Assembly: GCF_000378385.1 (NCBI RefSeq)
Contig: NZ_KB899671.1
Span: forward strand, 22,971 to 77,927
From: Paenibacillus daejeonensis DSM 15491
Lineage (GTDB): Bacteria > Bacillota > Bacilli > Paenibacillales > Paenibacillaceae
Reading direction: 5' to 3'
DNA length: 54,957 nt
Part shown: one piece after another, positions 44,565 through 53,187 of the stretch
How positions within the stretch are numbered: position 1 is the stretch's first letter
Layout: the number at the start of each line of letters is the position of its first letter
Notes under the pieces: generated by a model
Databases searched by the model: none
What the model was told of the DNA's origin: nothing
The model's input: the letters and a program-made list of their open reading frames with translations, nothing else
Made by a program: the position numbers and the translations under genes

Positions 44565-46162
44565 GCACCTCCTTCATCTTGTGTCTCTTCCGGCCGGAAC
44601 AGGCAGCTGCCAATCGCCAGCCAGAGGAATACGTTATAGGGAAACAGCTCCAGCACATTCGTGGTCAGGCCAGCGAACAAACCGCCAGCGATGAGGGCAA
44701 TGGCCAGCTCCGTCTGCCGGATATAATTGCGCTGAATAGCCGGTGCCGGATTTCCATGCCGTGTCTCCACTGCCGGGGGCTGCCCTCCAGTCTCGCGCGA
44801 GCGGTCAGCTTGGCGGCTGGGGGACGAACCTTCTGCGTGCGCTATGTGCAAGTCGCTATTCGTCGCCCCGCGTTGCTGCGTCCGCTGACGACCGAGCCTC
44901 CCGTGCAGCGACTCAGCAGCTCTCTGCGTTGGCATGACTGACGCCATGTCTCTTGCAGCAATCCCGGGCAAGACCGCTTTGTTTGTCTGATGCCCGCCAA
45001 CTAACCCGACAGCCGAGCCAGGAACCGCGCCATCGGCATGACGCAGATTGCTCAGCAGCTTGGCCATCAGCACCACCGTCAACACGGCCATCAACAGCAT
45101 GCCGGCGGTACCGATCTGTTCATAGATGGCCAGGTACTGGTTGTCCACGGCATAGCTGCCATTCTCGCGGCCCAGCGCCACCGTACGCTTGCTGGCAGCG
45201 CCGACTGCCCCGAGGCCGAAGCCCATCATGCCGAACAGACTGATCGGCGACACCAGGTAATCCCCCCAATGGCTGAAGCGGTCGAGCGTCGAGCCGATGG
45301 ATAACAAATCCCGCTCCTGAAGCACCAGCAACAGGCCGGTGCCGACGGTTGGACCTGCCAGCAGCAGAAGTGCCAGCCAGAACAGGCCGCCCTGCCCCTC
45401 GCCTCTTACTTTGAGAAGGAACAGACAGAGCTGACTGACCAGCCAGAGCACTAGTGCCGAGCGGATCGTTGAGAGCATCAGGAATACGCCGGTTGCCACC
45501 ATAACGATCAGCCGCAGCCAGGGGCGATTCGCTAGCATTTTCGACCGCTCCAAGAGCAGTCCGGAGATTGCCAGCAGATAGGCATAGTTATCTGGACTGA
45601 AAGCAATCGACGACAGCCTCGGCATCCCATCGGCAAAGTGCTTGATGTTCACGCCATAGACGAAGCCCATCTGCATCAGCCGTTCCATGCCGAGCAGATA
45701 TTGCGCCGTCCAACCGCCAATCGCCAGCAGGAAAACGACGAGGTATGTCCGATCCAAGGTTCCCCGGTGCATCCGCGGTGCGATGTACATACCGAGGAAC
45801 AGCAGCAGCAGCGGTAGAATCGTGATTTTGACGCCGTACACCCAGACCACCACGTCGATACCCGTCAGCACGCCAAAAGCGCCGATCACGACCATGCCGC
45901 CGATCAGCGCTAGCAGTGAGGCACCCAACACGGAGCCTTTTTGCAGGACATAGAGGATACTGACCGCCGCGAACACCAGCATCAGCACGTCCTTGATGGA
46001 GCGGACCAGCAGGTTGTCGACGAAGACGGACATCAGACCATACACCGAGACGAACAGCAGCAGCAACCATGTCGTGCGACCAACCAGCGTCTCCGCACCA
46101 GCGGTACCCTGTGCCAGCAGCGGACGCGGCGGCGCAGCCAGCCTTAGAGCGCTTGTCGCCAT
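44561..46162 (-). CDS. O-antigen-ligase/Wzy-type polymerase with a hydrophilic insert
   Basis: 533 residues, multi-pass. Hydrophobic segments cover residues 30-370 and 485-525; the loop motif DRFSHWGDYLVSPISLFG and the NQYLAIYEQIG segment fit the Wzy_C/O-antigen ligase family. Residues about 374-482 are a charged, Gln/Arg/Ser-rich stretch between two membrane helices, much longer than usual. It is probably the polymerase of the second polymer. It overlaps the upstream GT4 by 19 nt and the downstream one by 4 nt, so translation is likely coupled. Confidence 0.85.
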   Translation of the reverse strand: MATSALRLAAPPRPLLAQGTAGAETLVGRTTWLLLLFVSVYGLMSVFVDNLLVRSIKDVLMLVFAAVSILYVLQKGSVLGASLLALIGGMVVIGAFGVLTGIDVVVWVYGVKITILPLLLLFLGMYIAPRMHRGTLDRTYLVVFLLAIGGWTAQYLLGMERLMQMGFVYGVNIKHFADGMPRLSSIAFSPDNYAYLLAISGLLLERSKMLANRPWLRLIVMVATGVFLMLSTIRSALVLWLVSQLCLFLLKVRGEGQGGLFWLALLLLAGPTVGTGLLLVLQERDLLSIGSTLDRFSHWGDYLVSPISLFGMMGFGLGAVGAASKRTVALGRENGSYAVDNQYLAIYEQIGTAGMLLMAVLTVVLMAKLLSNLRHADGAVPGSAVGLVGGHQTNKAVLPGIAARDMASVMPTQRAAESLHGRLGRQRTQQRGATNSDLHIAHAEGSSPSRQADRSRETGGQPPAVETRHGNPAPAIQRNYIRQTELAIALIAGGLFAGLTTNVLELFPYNVFLWLAIGSCLFRPEETQDEGGA

Positions 46163-47364
46163 GCGGCCGCTCCTTCCGCCGGGTACAGGAGCCGTCCGTA
46201 CAGCTCATCGTGATGTGCCAGCAGTTGGTCCGTGCCGTAGCGCCGGCTGTGCGCGTGGCACAAGACACTATGATGCCGTCGCGCTTCCTCGGATAATGTG
46301 CTGTAGCTGCGCAGTTTGTCAGCAATCGCCTGGGCGCTGCCCGGATCAAAGGCACAGCAGGATGGATCCTCCAGCACCTCCGGGATGCCGCCAATCCGTG
46401 ACGCCAGCACCGGTGTCCCCACTTGGTACGACTCGATGATGACGCGTCCGAATGGCTCCTCCCATACCGACGGCACCACCGTCAGGTCGACCTCGCTCAT
46501 CCGGCGCATCGTTTCGGCCCGGCTTAGCTTGCCTGTGCAGGTAATGCGAGCATCGCCTGCAGCCAGCTCCCGGATCGCCGCCAGCTCTGGCCCGTCCCCG
46601 CAGATCCATAGCTCAGAGACGAGCTCCGGTGGCAGACTGCGAACCGCCTCCACCAGATGGCGGACCCCCTTGATCTCCTGAATCTGGCCAAAATACCCGA
46701 CACGCAGCGGTCCGCCCGTAATCGTTCGCTCCAGGTAGAGCTGCTCTGCCTGCACACTCGGTGTGACGGCATTCGAGATCACGCCGGCAGCGGCGTCGCG
46801 GAAGAAACCGCGCTTGCGGTGCTCCGCCAGCACATGCTCCGAAATGCCAACTACCGCCGAGACGGCCGAGCTCATTCGACGCGCTGCCTGATGGTAGAGC
46901 ATGGAATAGCTACGAAACGGAATCGGATCAAACAGCGAGTAATCCCGCAGGGTATGCACAATCGGCACATTCGCGCGTCTTGCCGCCTGCCAGACGGACA
47001 GGCTCAGCCCGGCCAGATTTTGCGTATGGATGAGATCGGGCTTGATCTGCTCCAGGATCTGCTGGACGCGGCGGCCTTGCCGAGTGTTGTAGACATCCCG
47101 GATCCGCCAGGCGATTTTCTCCATGGTGCTCTTCTGCTTCTGGGTATCCCCGAACCAATATAAGTTGTGATGCGGCAGCCGGAGGATGCGGACACCCCCG
47201 TGCGACTCCTCCACCGTCTCCCGCTCCTGCGGGCCGACAGTGACGACTGTCACCTCGTAGCGGCTGCCCAAGGTCTCCGCCAAGATCTGCGTCGACACCT
47301 CCGCCCCGCCGATAATATGCGGCGGGTAGAGACTGTGGGCAATAACGACCGATGGTCTGGGCAT
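46144..47364 (-). CDS. Glycosyltransferase family 4
   Basis: 406 residues. AGGAGG precedes the ATG by 6 nt. The N-terminal IAHSLYPPHIIGGAEVSTQ is typical of GT4 enzymes; LIHTQNLAGLS follows. The donor half has GYFGQIQEIKGVRHLVEA, ICGDGPEL and VPSVWEEPFGRVIIES, where the E-x7-E motif is EPFGRVIIE. It is the first glycosyltransferase after array D and the furthest upstream of the cluster 2 transferases. No insert is seen in this one. Confidence 0.9.
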   Translation of the reverse strand: MPRPSVVIAHSLYPPHIIGGAEVSTQILAETLGSRYEVTVVTVGPQERETVEESHGGVRILRLPHHNLYWFGDTQKQKSTMEKIAWRIRDVYNTRQGRRVQQILEQIKPDLIHTQNLAGLSLSVWQAARRANVPIVHTLRDYSLFDPIPFRSYSMLYHQAARRMSSAVSAVVGISEHVLAEHRKRGFFRDAAAGVISNAVTPSVQAEQLYLERTITGGPLRVGYFGQIQEIKGVRHLVEAVRSLPPELVSELWICGDGPELAAIRELAAGDARITCTGKLSRAETMRRMSEVDLTVVPSVWEEPFGRVIIESYQVGTPVLASRIGGIPEVLEDPSCCAFDPGSAQAIADKLRSYSTLSEEARRHHSVLCHAHSRRYGTDQLLAHHDELYGRLLYPAEGAAAWRQAL

Positions 47365-47424
47365 GTGCGCTCCTCCTCCTAATGTGTTAACTAACCAATC
47401 CTTCTATGTGCAGGCCGCGCGCGG

Positions 47425-47995
47425 CGCTCTGACTAAACTTTCTTTACTTGCAACCGCCACTCCACGCCACGCGCAGCACTCCAACTAAACTTTCTTTACT
47501 TACAACCCTCACTTCACGCCGCGCGCAGCACTCTAACTAAACTTTCTTTACTTACAACCCTCACTTCACGCCGCACGCGGCACTCTAACTAAACTTTCTT
47601 TACTTGCAGCTTCCGTCTGCACCAAACTCCACTCTCCAACGAAAGTTTCTTGCCTTACAGCTTCCGTCTACACCGTACTCGGCTCTCCAACGAAACTTTC
47701 TTTACTTACAGCTCCCGTCTGCACCACACTCGGCCCTCCAACGAAAGTTTCTTGCCTTACAGCTTCCGTCTGCGCCACATTCGACTCTCCAACGAAACTT
47801 TCTTTACTTGCAGCTTCCGTCTGCGCCACACTCAGCTCTCCAACGAAAGTTTCTTGCCTTACAGCTTCCGTCTGCACCACACTCGGCTCTCCAACGAAAG
47901 TTTCTTGCCTTACAGCTTCCGTCTGCACCGCACTCGGCCCTACAACGAAAGTTTCTTGCCTTACAGCTTCCGTCTGCAACTCGCTCAGCCCCTGC
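47425..47995. repeat. Tandem array D: about eleven units of 51-52 bp
   Basis: The ACTAAAC/ACGAAAG position recurs at 47432, 47484, 47536, 47588 (52-bp steps), then 47639, 47690, 47741, 47792, 47843, 47894 and 47945 (51-bp steps). The first four units carry TAACTAAACTTTCTTTACTT as in array A; the later seven carry CAACGAAAGTTTCTTGCCTT with a CTTCCGTCTGCACCACACTC spacer. The change of subtype and of period at about 47600 looks like the junction of two expansions. It fills most of the gap 47365-48032. Confidence 0.92.
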
Positions 47996-48032
47996 GCCCG
48001 AGCAAAGCATCCAATCCCCAAGGCGTCGCGCC

Positions 48033-48689
48033 TCAGTACGCGTCCTTGGAGCCCAGCAGCATGCCGGCCGTCTTGACGATGACCGTTAGGTCGAAGCGGA
48101 TGCTGCGCTGGCGGATATAGCGGAGGTCGAGCTCGACCATTTCCTGAAAGCTCAACTGGTTGCGCCCGCTGATCTGCCACAGGCCCGTGCAGCCTGGTGT
48201 GACGAGCAGCCGTTGTTTCTCGTAGTAGGTGTATTGTTCGACCTCGCGCGGCAGCGGCGGCCGTGGACCGACAAGACTCATGTCGCCCTTCAGCACATTG
48301 AGGAACTGTGGGATCTCGTCGAGGCTGGTGCGGCGGATGAAGCGGCCGATCCGTGTTACTCTCGGGTCGTCCTTCATCTTGAACATCGCGCCTTCGATCT
48401 CGTTACTGGCCAGCAAGGAGGCCAAACGCGATTCGGCGTCGCAGACCATCGAGCGGAATTTGTACATCCGGAATGGCTTGCCGTTCTTGCCGATGCGAAT
48501 CTGGCTAAAAAGAACCGGACCCTTCCGGTCCTCCAGCTTGATCGCCAGCGCAATCAACAGCAGCAGTGGTGACAGCACGAGCAGCCCGAAGGCCGCCCCT
48601 AGCATGTCGATGATGCGTTTGGCGATGAGGTATCCCGCCTGTTCGTTCTTGAGGACGCCGGAGTGCAGCGCTTCTTTGGGGTTGATCAT
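48033..48689 (-). CDS. Undecaprenyl-phosphate sugar-1-phosphate transferase (cluster 2)
   Basis: 218 residues, short single-helix type (helix about residues 23-50: [19 protein letters not shown]). Core motifs are [35 protein letters not shown] and [13 protein letters not shown]. The last differs from the cluster 1 enzyme (GLTGWAQINGRD) and is the form found in galactose- or glucose-1-phosphate transferases. It starts repeat-unit assembly for the second polymer. It overlaps galU by 4 nt. Confidence 0.92.
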   Translation of the reverse strand: MINPKEALHSGVLKNEQAGYLIAKRIIDMLGAAFGLLVLSPLLLLIALAIKLEDRKGPVLFSQIRIGKNGKPFRMYKFRSMVCDAESRLASLLASNEIEGAMFKMKDDPRVTRIGRFIRRTSLDEIPQFLNVLKGDMSLVGPRPPLPREVEQYTYYEKQRLLVTPGCTGLWQISGRNQLSFQEMVELDLRYIRQRSIRFDLTVIVKTAGMLLGSKDAY

Positions 48690-49597
48690 ACGCTGCTCCC
48701 CCTGACCGTTGTCAGATCAGCGAGCCGTTCCTTGCCCATCAGCGCCTCCAGCTGCTCCAGCAGCGGGGCACGCAAGTCATTACTACGGAGAGCAAAATCA
48801 ATCGAGGTCATGATGAAGCCCAGCTTCTCACCCACGTCATACCGCACACCTTCGAAATCATATGCGCACACGCCCTGAGCCAGGTTCAGCTTCTGGATCG
48901 CATCGGTCAGCTGGATCTCGCCACCTGCACCGATCTCTTGCTCCTCCAGGTAATCGAAGATTTCAGGCGTCAGCACATACCGGCCCATAATTGCCAGATT
49001 GGATGGCGCCTCGCCGAGCGGAGGCTTCTCCACAAACCGGCTCACCTCGTACAATCTGCCGTGACTGCGAATCGGATCGACGATGCCATAGCGGTTGGTC
49101 TGATCGTCGCCTACCGTCTGCACGCCAATCACCGATTTTTGGGTTAACTCGTATTGTTCCGCCAGTTGACGGATGCAAGGCTTGTCCGCTTGGACGATGT
49201 CGTCGCCCAGCAGAACAGCAAAAGGTTCATTACCAATGAACTTTCTAGCACACCAGACGGCATGTCCGAGGCCCTTCGCTTCTTTTTGACGGATATAGTG
49301 GAGATCGACATTGGAGGTGGCGCGCACTTCGTCGAGCAGGCCGAACTTGCCCTTGCCGAACAGGTTGTGCTCTAGCTCGAACGCATGGTCAAAATGATCT
49401 TCAATCGCGCGCTTGCCCTTACCAGTGACGATAATGATGTCTTCAATGCCTGAGGCAATCGCTTCTTCGACGATGTACTGAATGGTCGGCTTGTCGACAA
49501 TCGGCAGCATTTCCTTCGGCATCGCCTTGGTGGCCGGCAGGAACCGCGTACCCAGTCCCGCAGCTGGAATAATCGCCTTCGTTACTTTTTTCGTCAT
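48686..49597 (-). CDS. galU: UTP-glucose-1-phosphate uridylyltransferase, copy 2
   Basis: 303 residues. [19 protein letters not shown] is at about residues 14-32, [12 protein letters not shown] at about 133 and [11 protein letters not shown] at about 188. It forms UDP-glucose for cluster 2 and for the TuaD-type dehydrogenase. It is translationally coupled to the sugar transferase. Compared with copy 1 (4316-5197) it keeps the same motifs but many surface positions differ. Confidence 0.93.
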   Translation of the reverse strand: MTKKVTKAIIPAAGLGTRFLPATKAMPKEMLPIVDKPTIQYIVEEAIASGIEDIIIVTGKGKRAIEDHFDHAFELEHNLFGKGKFGLLDEVRATSNVDLHYIRQKEAKGLGHAVWCARKFIGNEPFAVLLGDDIVQADKPCIRQLAEQYELTQKSVIGVQTVGDDQTNRYGIVDPIRSHGRLYEVSRFVEKPPLGEAPSNLAIMGRYVLTPEIFDYLEEQEIGAGGEIQLTDAIQKLNLAQGVCAYDFEGVRYDVGEKLGFIMTSIDFALRSNDLRAPLLEQLEALMGKERLADLTTVRGSSV

Positions 49598-49699
49598 CTC
49601 TCATCACCCTATCCCTTACTTTGTATTTGGTATAAATGCCAGGTATGGATTCTTGCCTAAAATAGAAGTTCATTAGCCTCGTGATCAAAAGTGGCTTGT

Positions 49700-49830
49700 T
49701 GAACAACCATCGTCAAGAACCCATAGCTCGTATTTGTACTACCGGGCATCAAACCCGTCCTCACATCACACCCTTGACGATGAACGTCTAAGGCTCCGCT
49801 TGGCGGAACCCACAGCGTGACCGAGTGCCT
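49700..49830 (-). ncRNA. Possible structured RNA or mobile-element remnant
   Basis: In the 442-bp gap before galU 2, a 10-bp inverted repeat pairs CATCGTCAAG (49708-49717) with CTTGACGATG (49773-49782). It encloses a smaller CGGGCATCAAACCCG hairpin (49743-49757). A second stem, GGCTCCGC-TTG-GCGGAACC (49792-49810) with two internal mismatches, lies outside. No conserved coding frame is evident. The clustered stems suggest an RNA element or an insertion-sequence end; I cannot name the family. Confidence 0.3.
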
Positions 49831-50039
49831 CCAGTGATACAGGTGCAGGAGACATTACCTACATGAGTGACGAGTGACGGACTGGCCAAATGTGACAATT
49901 TGACGCATCAGCTAGCTCACGAACCGTGTGACGCTGGCAGCACCACAGAATCTTGCTCCACCATCCGACGCATTAGTTGCCCCGCCCTTGCTCTTGCCTT
50001 TGCTCTTGCCGTTATCCTTGCTCCTCTTCCCCTGCCCCC

Positions 50040-50726
50040 TCAACTCCCGTAGTACGAGTAGTAGGCGTAACTGTCAGAGCCAGAGCGATTGACGTTGTTC
50101 AGCACGACGCCGAGCATGCGGGCGTTGGCGTGCTGGAGTTTGGCTTTTACCTTGCGCGCCATATCCTTCTTGACCTTGCCGGCATCGATGACGAGGATGA
50201 CCCCGTCGCACTTGGCGGCCATGATCTGAGCATCGGTGACTGCCATCATCGGTGGCGTGTCGATCAGCACAATGTCGTACTCGCCTCTGGCACGCTCCAG
50301 CAGCAGCTCCATCCGCTTGGAGGCCAGCATCTCTGATGGATGCGGGGGAACCGGACCCGAGGGCAGCAGGCTGAGATGGTCAATACCGGTATCCATGACG
50401 ACCTCCCGAAGCTCACTGTTGTTGCTCAGTGCCGAGGTCAGTCCGTAACGATTGCTCAAGCCAAAAATCTTGTGCTGCGTCGGTTTGCGCATATCTGCAT
50501 CAATCAACAACACTCGCTTACCCGTCTGGGCATACGTGACAGCCAGATTGGCTGTCGTGGTGCTCTTCCCCTCACTCATCCGCGATGACGTAATCATCAC
50601 CGTCTGGATATCCTCTTCAAAGTTGGAGAAATCCACGTTTGTACGAAGTACTTTGTAGGCCTCGGATATCGGTGATTTTGGATTTACTTCCGCAATCAGC
50701 GGCAGACTAGGCTTCGAAAGGGACAT
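50040..50726 (-). CDS. Bacterial tyrosine kinase (CpsD/YwqD type), cluster 2
   Basis: 228 residues from ATG at 50726 (GAGGAG 8 nt upstream), overlapping the Wzz gene by 20 nt. Walker A' LLIDADMRKP and Walker B IVLIDTPP are standard. The P-loop is SSRMSEGKSTT, lacking the usual PGEGKS form seen in the cluster 1 kinase, but the GKST core is intact. The C-terminus has tyrosines YAYYSYYGS for autophosphorylation. It works with the adaptor at 50707-51468. Confidence 0.92.
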   Translation of the reverse strand: MSLSKPSLPLIAEVNPKSPISEAYKVLRTNVDFSNFEEDIQTVMITSSRMSEGKSTTTANLAVTYAQTGKRVLLIDADMRKPTQHKIFGLSNRYGLTSALSNNSELREVVMDTGIDHLSLLPSGPVPPHPSEMLASKRMELLLERARGEYDIVLIDTPPMMAVTDAQIMAAKCDGVILVIDAGKVKKDMARKVKAKLQHANARMLGVVLNNVNRSGSDSYAYYSYYGS

Positions 50727-51468
50727 TTTTCTCACTCCTCGCCTTTTTCTCGACCGGTACGGGCTTCAGCTTGCCGCTGTTGCTGCTGAAATCCCGCTCC
50801 TTCATTCGGGGAATGACGGACAAGGTTGGCATATCCAACACCTTCATCACATCGTCCTCGGACTTGATCGTGTCATCCAAATATTCCAACAGGAAGGCTG
50901 CACCCATTCCTAACATCCCTGCCAATAGCAGCGCTGCTGCAATATTGAGCTTCGGCGAAGGCGATACTGGCGCCGGGGTACGATCTAACTCTGCCGTGTT
51001 GAGGATGGAGACATTGTCCACCTGCATAAGCAACGGAATTTCCTGCATGAATACCTCAGACACGCTGTTGACGATCAGGGCTGCTTTTTCGTAGGAGACA
51101 TCTCGGGCTGAGACGTTCATCACCTGAGTATCATTGACCGAACTGACATTGATCTTCTGCACCAGCTGCTGCGCCGTCAATCCGAGCTCCGGATGCTGCT
51201 CAGCGACCACTCCCATGATGCGGGGTGTCTGGATGATCTCCTTGTAGGTCTTGACCAACTGAATGTTGGAGTTAATGGTCCCCAGATCCAGCTTGGCCAA
51301 CATACTTGCTTCACTCGACTGATTGACGATGAGCTTGGTGGAAGCCTCATACACCGGGTTCATCACCATGTACGAGTAGAGCCCCGCACCCCCACCGCCG
51401 AGTACCATGAGCATAATGATCAGCCACAACCGCTTCTTGACGATGGTCCAATACTGTTTCAGTTCCAA
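50707..51468 (-). CDS. Chain-length determinant / kinase adaptor (Wzz, YveK type), cluster 2
   Basis: 253 residues, the same length as the cluster 1 copy. The two helices are at about 15-36 and 178-200, with DRTPAPVSPSPKLNIA before the second. The C-terminal tail (DDTIKSEDDVMKVLDMPTLSVIPRM) should contact the kinase. The start is TTG at 51468 with AGGAGG upstream. It is the first gene of cluster 2. Confidence 0.92.
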   Translation of the reverse strand: MELKQYWTIVKKRLWLIIMLMVLGGGGAGLYSYMVMNPVYEASTKLIVNQSSEASMLAKLDLGTINSNIQLVKTYKEIIQTPRIMGVVAEQHPELGLTAQQLVQKINVSSVNDTQVMNVSARDVSYEKAALIVNSVSEVFMQEIPLLMQVDNVSILNTAELDRTPAPVSPSPKLNIAAALLLAGMLGMGAAFLLEYLDDTIKSEDDVMKVLDMPTLSVIPRMKERDFSSNSGKLKPVPVEKKARSEKNVPFEA

Positions 51469-51587
51469 TGATCTTCCTCCTGTTCATCACTTCACCTTGT
51501 CTGTGTAATTGTCGACGCCATACGTATGACCTTCTTCAGAAGCTGGACATTTTTGATTAAAGTTATTCAAAACGCGACCTTTTAGTT

Positions 51588-51657
51588 AAAAAAAATTATG
51601 TCTGTCTCTTCGCCGCTTGGATACAAGTCAAGGAAGTAAGAATGTTCAGACATAATT
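51588..51657 (-). terminator. Terminator or leader attenuator upstream of cluster 2
   Basis: A perfect 11-bp inverted repeat AATTATGTCTG (51594-51604) / CAGACATAATT (51647-51657) encloses 42 nt, including a CTTG-GATA-CAAG mini-hairpin. On the minus strand T8 follows (51588-51595). It lies 92 bp after the stop of the 142-residue gene and 119 bp before the Wzz start. It could terminate the former or attenuate the latter. Confidence 0.65.
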
Positions 51658-51749
51658 CTTGGTACAGGAGCTCTTTTAGATGCTTATCATGACAGTTTTT
51701 CACTTGAAAACTATTATTCACTTAGAGAATTTGTCGATTTGAGTATAAT

Positions 51750-52178
51750 TCAATACGAATTATTTTGTAAATACCTTTTTGAAAATTCATCCACCGAACC
51801 ACCTTCAAGTACGTGACCGATCAGGTCTTCAGCTGTGCAGGCGCTGCCTTCCTTCTCCAGAATGAGTGTAACCAGTTCGGCCAGATTGACCGTCGGTTTC
51901 GTGTGGACAGGCACATATCTGCGCTTGGCATAATCATAGACCATCTCTTTTTTGACCGGATACTCAGCCCTGTGCAGCCATTCCGCCATCGTCGGTCGAT
52001 CTTGCTTACCGCCGGCTTCAGCCAGACTTTCATCCTGAGCCAGCCGCTTGAGGAACTCATTCACCCGCAATGCTTTTTGCTTGCGCAGGAGCAGCGCCTG
52101 GAGGCTGTCGGAAAGTTCCATATGATGAATTTCCCTTCGGTAGTCCATAGCTGCCAGCGATCTGGCCTGATCCATCAT
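51750..52178 (-). CDS. Conserved-looking hypothetical protein, 142 residues
   Basis: Mostly helical, soluble, charged: HHMELSDSLQALLLRKQKALRVNEFL, AEWLHRAEYPVKKEM and NLAELVTLILEKEG near the C-terminus. GGAGGG precedes the ATG by about 10 nt, and a terminator follows at 51588-51657, so it looks like a real single gene. It is transcribed toward cluster 2. The family is not recognised; the C-terminal part resembles a small DNA- or protein-binding helical domain only in general character. Confidence 0.65.
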   Translation of the reverse strand: MMDQARSLAAMDYRREIHHMELSDSLQALLLRKQKALRVNEFLKRLAQDESLAEAGGKQDRPTMAEWLHRAEYPVKKEMVYDYAKRRYVPVHTKPTVNLAELVTLILEKEGSACTAEDLIGHVLEGGSVDEFSKRYLQNNSY

Positions 52179-52496
52179 TAGTCAATTCCCTCCGTTTCTG
52201 AATTCTCAGTATGAGGATTTTGGCAAAATAATGTTATACGTTTTGAATAATTATAAAATAGCTTTTTCAAAATATGTGTCGCTTTATGTCGAATAAAATA
52301 CGATTACAAATTGCTTACAACTCGTAACCGCTTACTATTCAGGTATAGCAATGATTTCTTCTGAAAAAAAATAAATGCCATCCTCTCCGTCTCCGGAAAT
52401 AATGGCATTAATATGCAAATCTATCTGGGTCCAGCGAACGAAAAACAGTAAAAGGGACTAGTAACAAACGATGTGAGCAGGGTAGCGGCCAGTGGA
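52179..52496. other. AT-rich intergenic region
   Basis: About 318 bp with no credible gene. It holds the terminator at 52363-52409 and, next to the 142-residue gene, a CGTTTTGAATAA motif (52239-52250) that is also found inverted at 51563-51574. A promoter for the 142-residue gene must be here, but the boxes are weak (TATAAT-like at about 52250). Confidence 0.5.
52363..52409 (-). terminator. Terminator after the 32-residue membrane peptide
   Basis: AATGCCAT (52374-52381) pairs with ATGGCATT (52402-52409); on the minus strand a T-rich tract of about 10 nt follows (52363-52373). Confidence 0.75.
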
Positions 52497-52595
52497 TCAG
52501 CGAAATAACAGCCAAACCAGGCAGACCCAGAACGGAATTGCCAGCAGCAAACCGTTAATATAGCCTACTCTAAGACTTCCTTCCCGAAAAATCAT
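52497..52595 (-). CDS. Small membrane peptide, 32 residues
   Basis: ATG at 52595 has AAGGGGG about 9 nt upstream. It encodes a short charged N-terminus (MIFREGSLRVGY), one hydrophobic helix (about residues 13-31, LLLAIPFWVCLVWLLF) and a stop at 52497. A good promoter is at 52632-52659 and a terminator at 52363-52409, so this is a complete small transcription unit. Function unknown; the layout is that of single-pass small membrane proteins. Confidence 0.6.
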   Translation of the reverse strand: MIFREGSLRVGYINGLLLAIPFWVCLVWLLFR

Positions 52596-52620
52596 GAGAA
52601 AGCGCCCCCTTCATTCTGCA

Positions 52621-52659
52621 GGATACTACTAAGTATATCCTTAAATCTGAAAAATACAA
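52621..52659 (-). promoter_or_regulatory. Promoter and overlapping near-palindrome for the small membrane peptide
   Basis: On the minus strand TTGTAT (52654-52659), a 16-bp spacer and TATACT (52632-52637) form a good vegetative promoter. The -10 lies inside a 20-bp near-palindrome, GGATACTACTAAGTATATCC (52621-52640, plus strand), a likely operator. Confidence 0.55.
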
Positions 52660-52675
52660 CCGCTTTCATTAATAT

Positions 52676-53187
52676 TTATTCAGATTTGTTTGTTCCTTTT
52701 GGAAATTGGGTAAAATGCACAACGCTTACACTCGTTTTCGGGACTATGGTTCGTCCTATGAAACCCTCCAACCATTCATTCCGACTCACTTGCTTGGTAT
52801 TCTCTTCACAATAAATAGTCCTGTAAGCAGGGTTTGGCCAAAACGTTGCTAAGCCTCTGGCACCTTTTATCGAGGCGTAGACCGGGATTTCCAGCGATTC
52901 CAATGGGATTCTCCTTGGTTCACACTCCCAACCGAGGCCTCTGCTCTTCAACGTGTTTCTTCATATAATAGTGTTACGCCGTTTTGGTCATAGAAATTCT
53001 TATCCTGGGAGAAAATAAATCCAGTTCCACCCGCTGCTGATTCATCCGCGCTCAGCGGTGTTATGATTAGGTATCGGTATCCGTACGGACTGACTTCTAA
53101 CGATTCTGCGGCTCGCCGAGAGCATAGTCCAATTAACCTACGAAAAGAGGCGGCATTATGAGCAATCAATCGTCTATGAAAGTACAA
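52676..53187 (-). pseudogene. Two short overlapping frames, possibly one frameshifted gene
   Basis: A frame 53187-52948 (79 residues, ending NGVTLLYEETR) is followed in the -1 frame by one at 52951-52676 (91 residues, starting TTG, with RRIPLESLEIPVYASIKG and NEWLEGFIGRT). They overlap by 4 nt at a TTGA. Neither has a good ribosome site, and the first overlaps the divergent LapA-like gene. They may be the two halves of one frameshifted protein or non-coding. I recognise no family. Confidence 0.3.
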
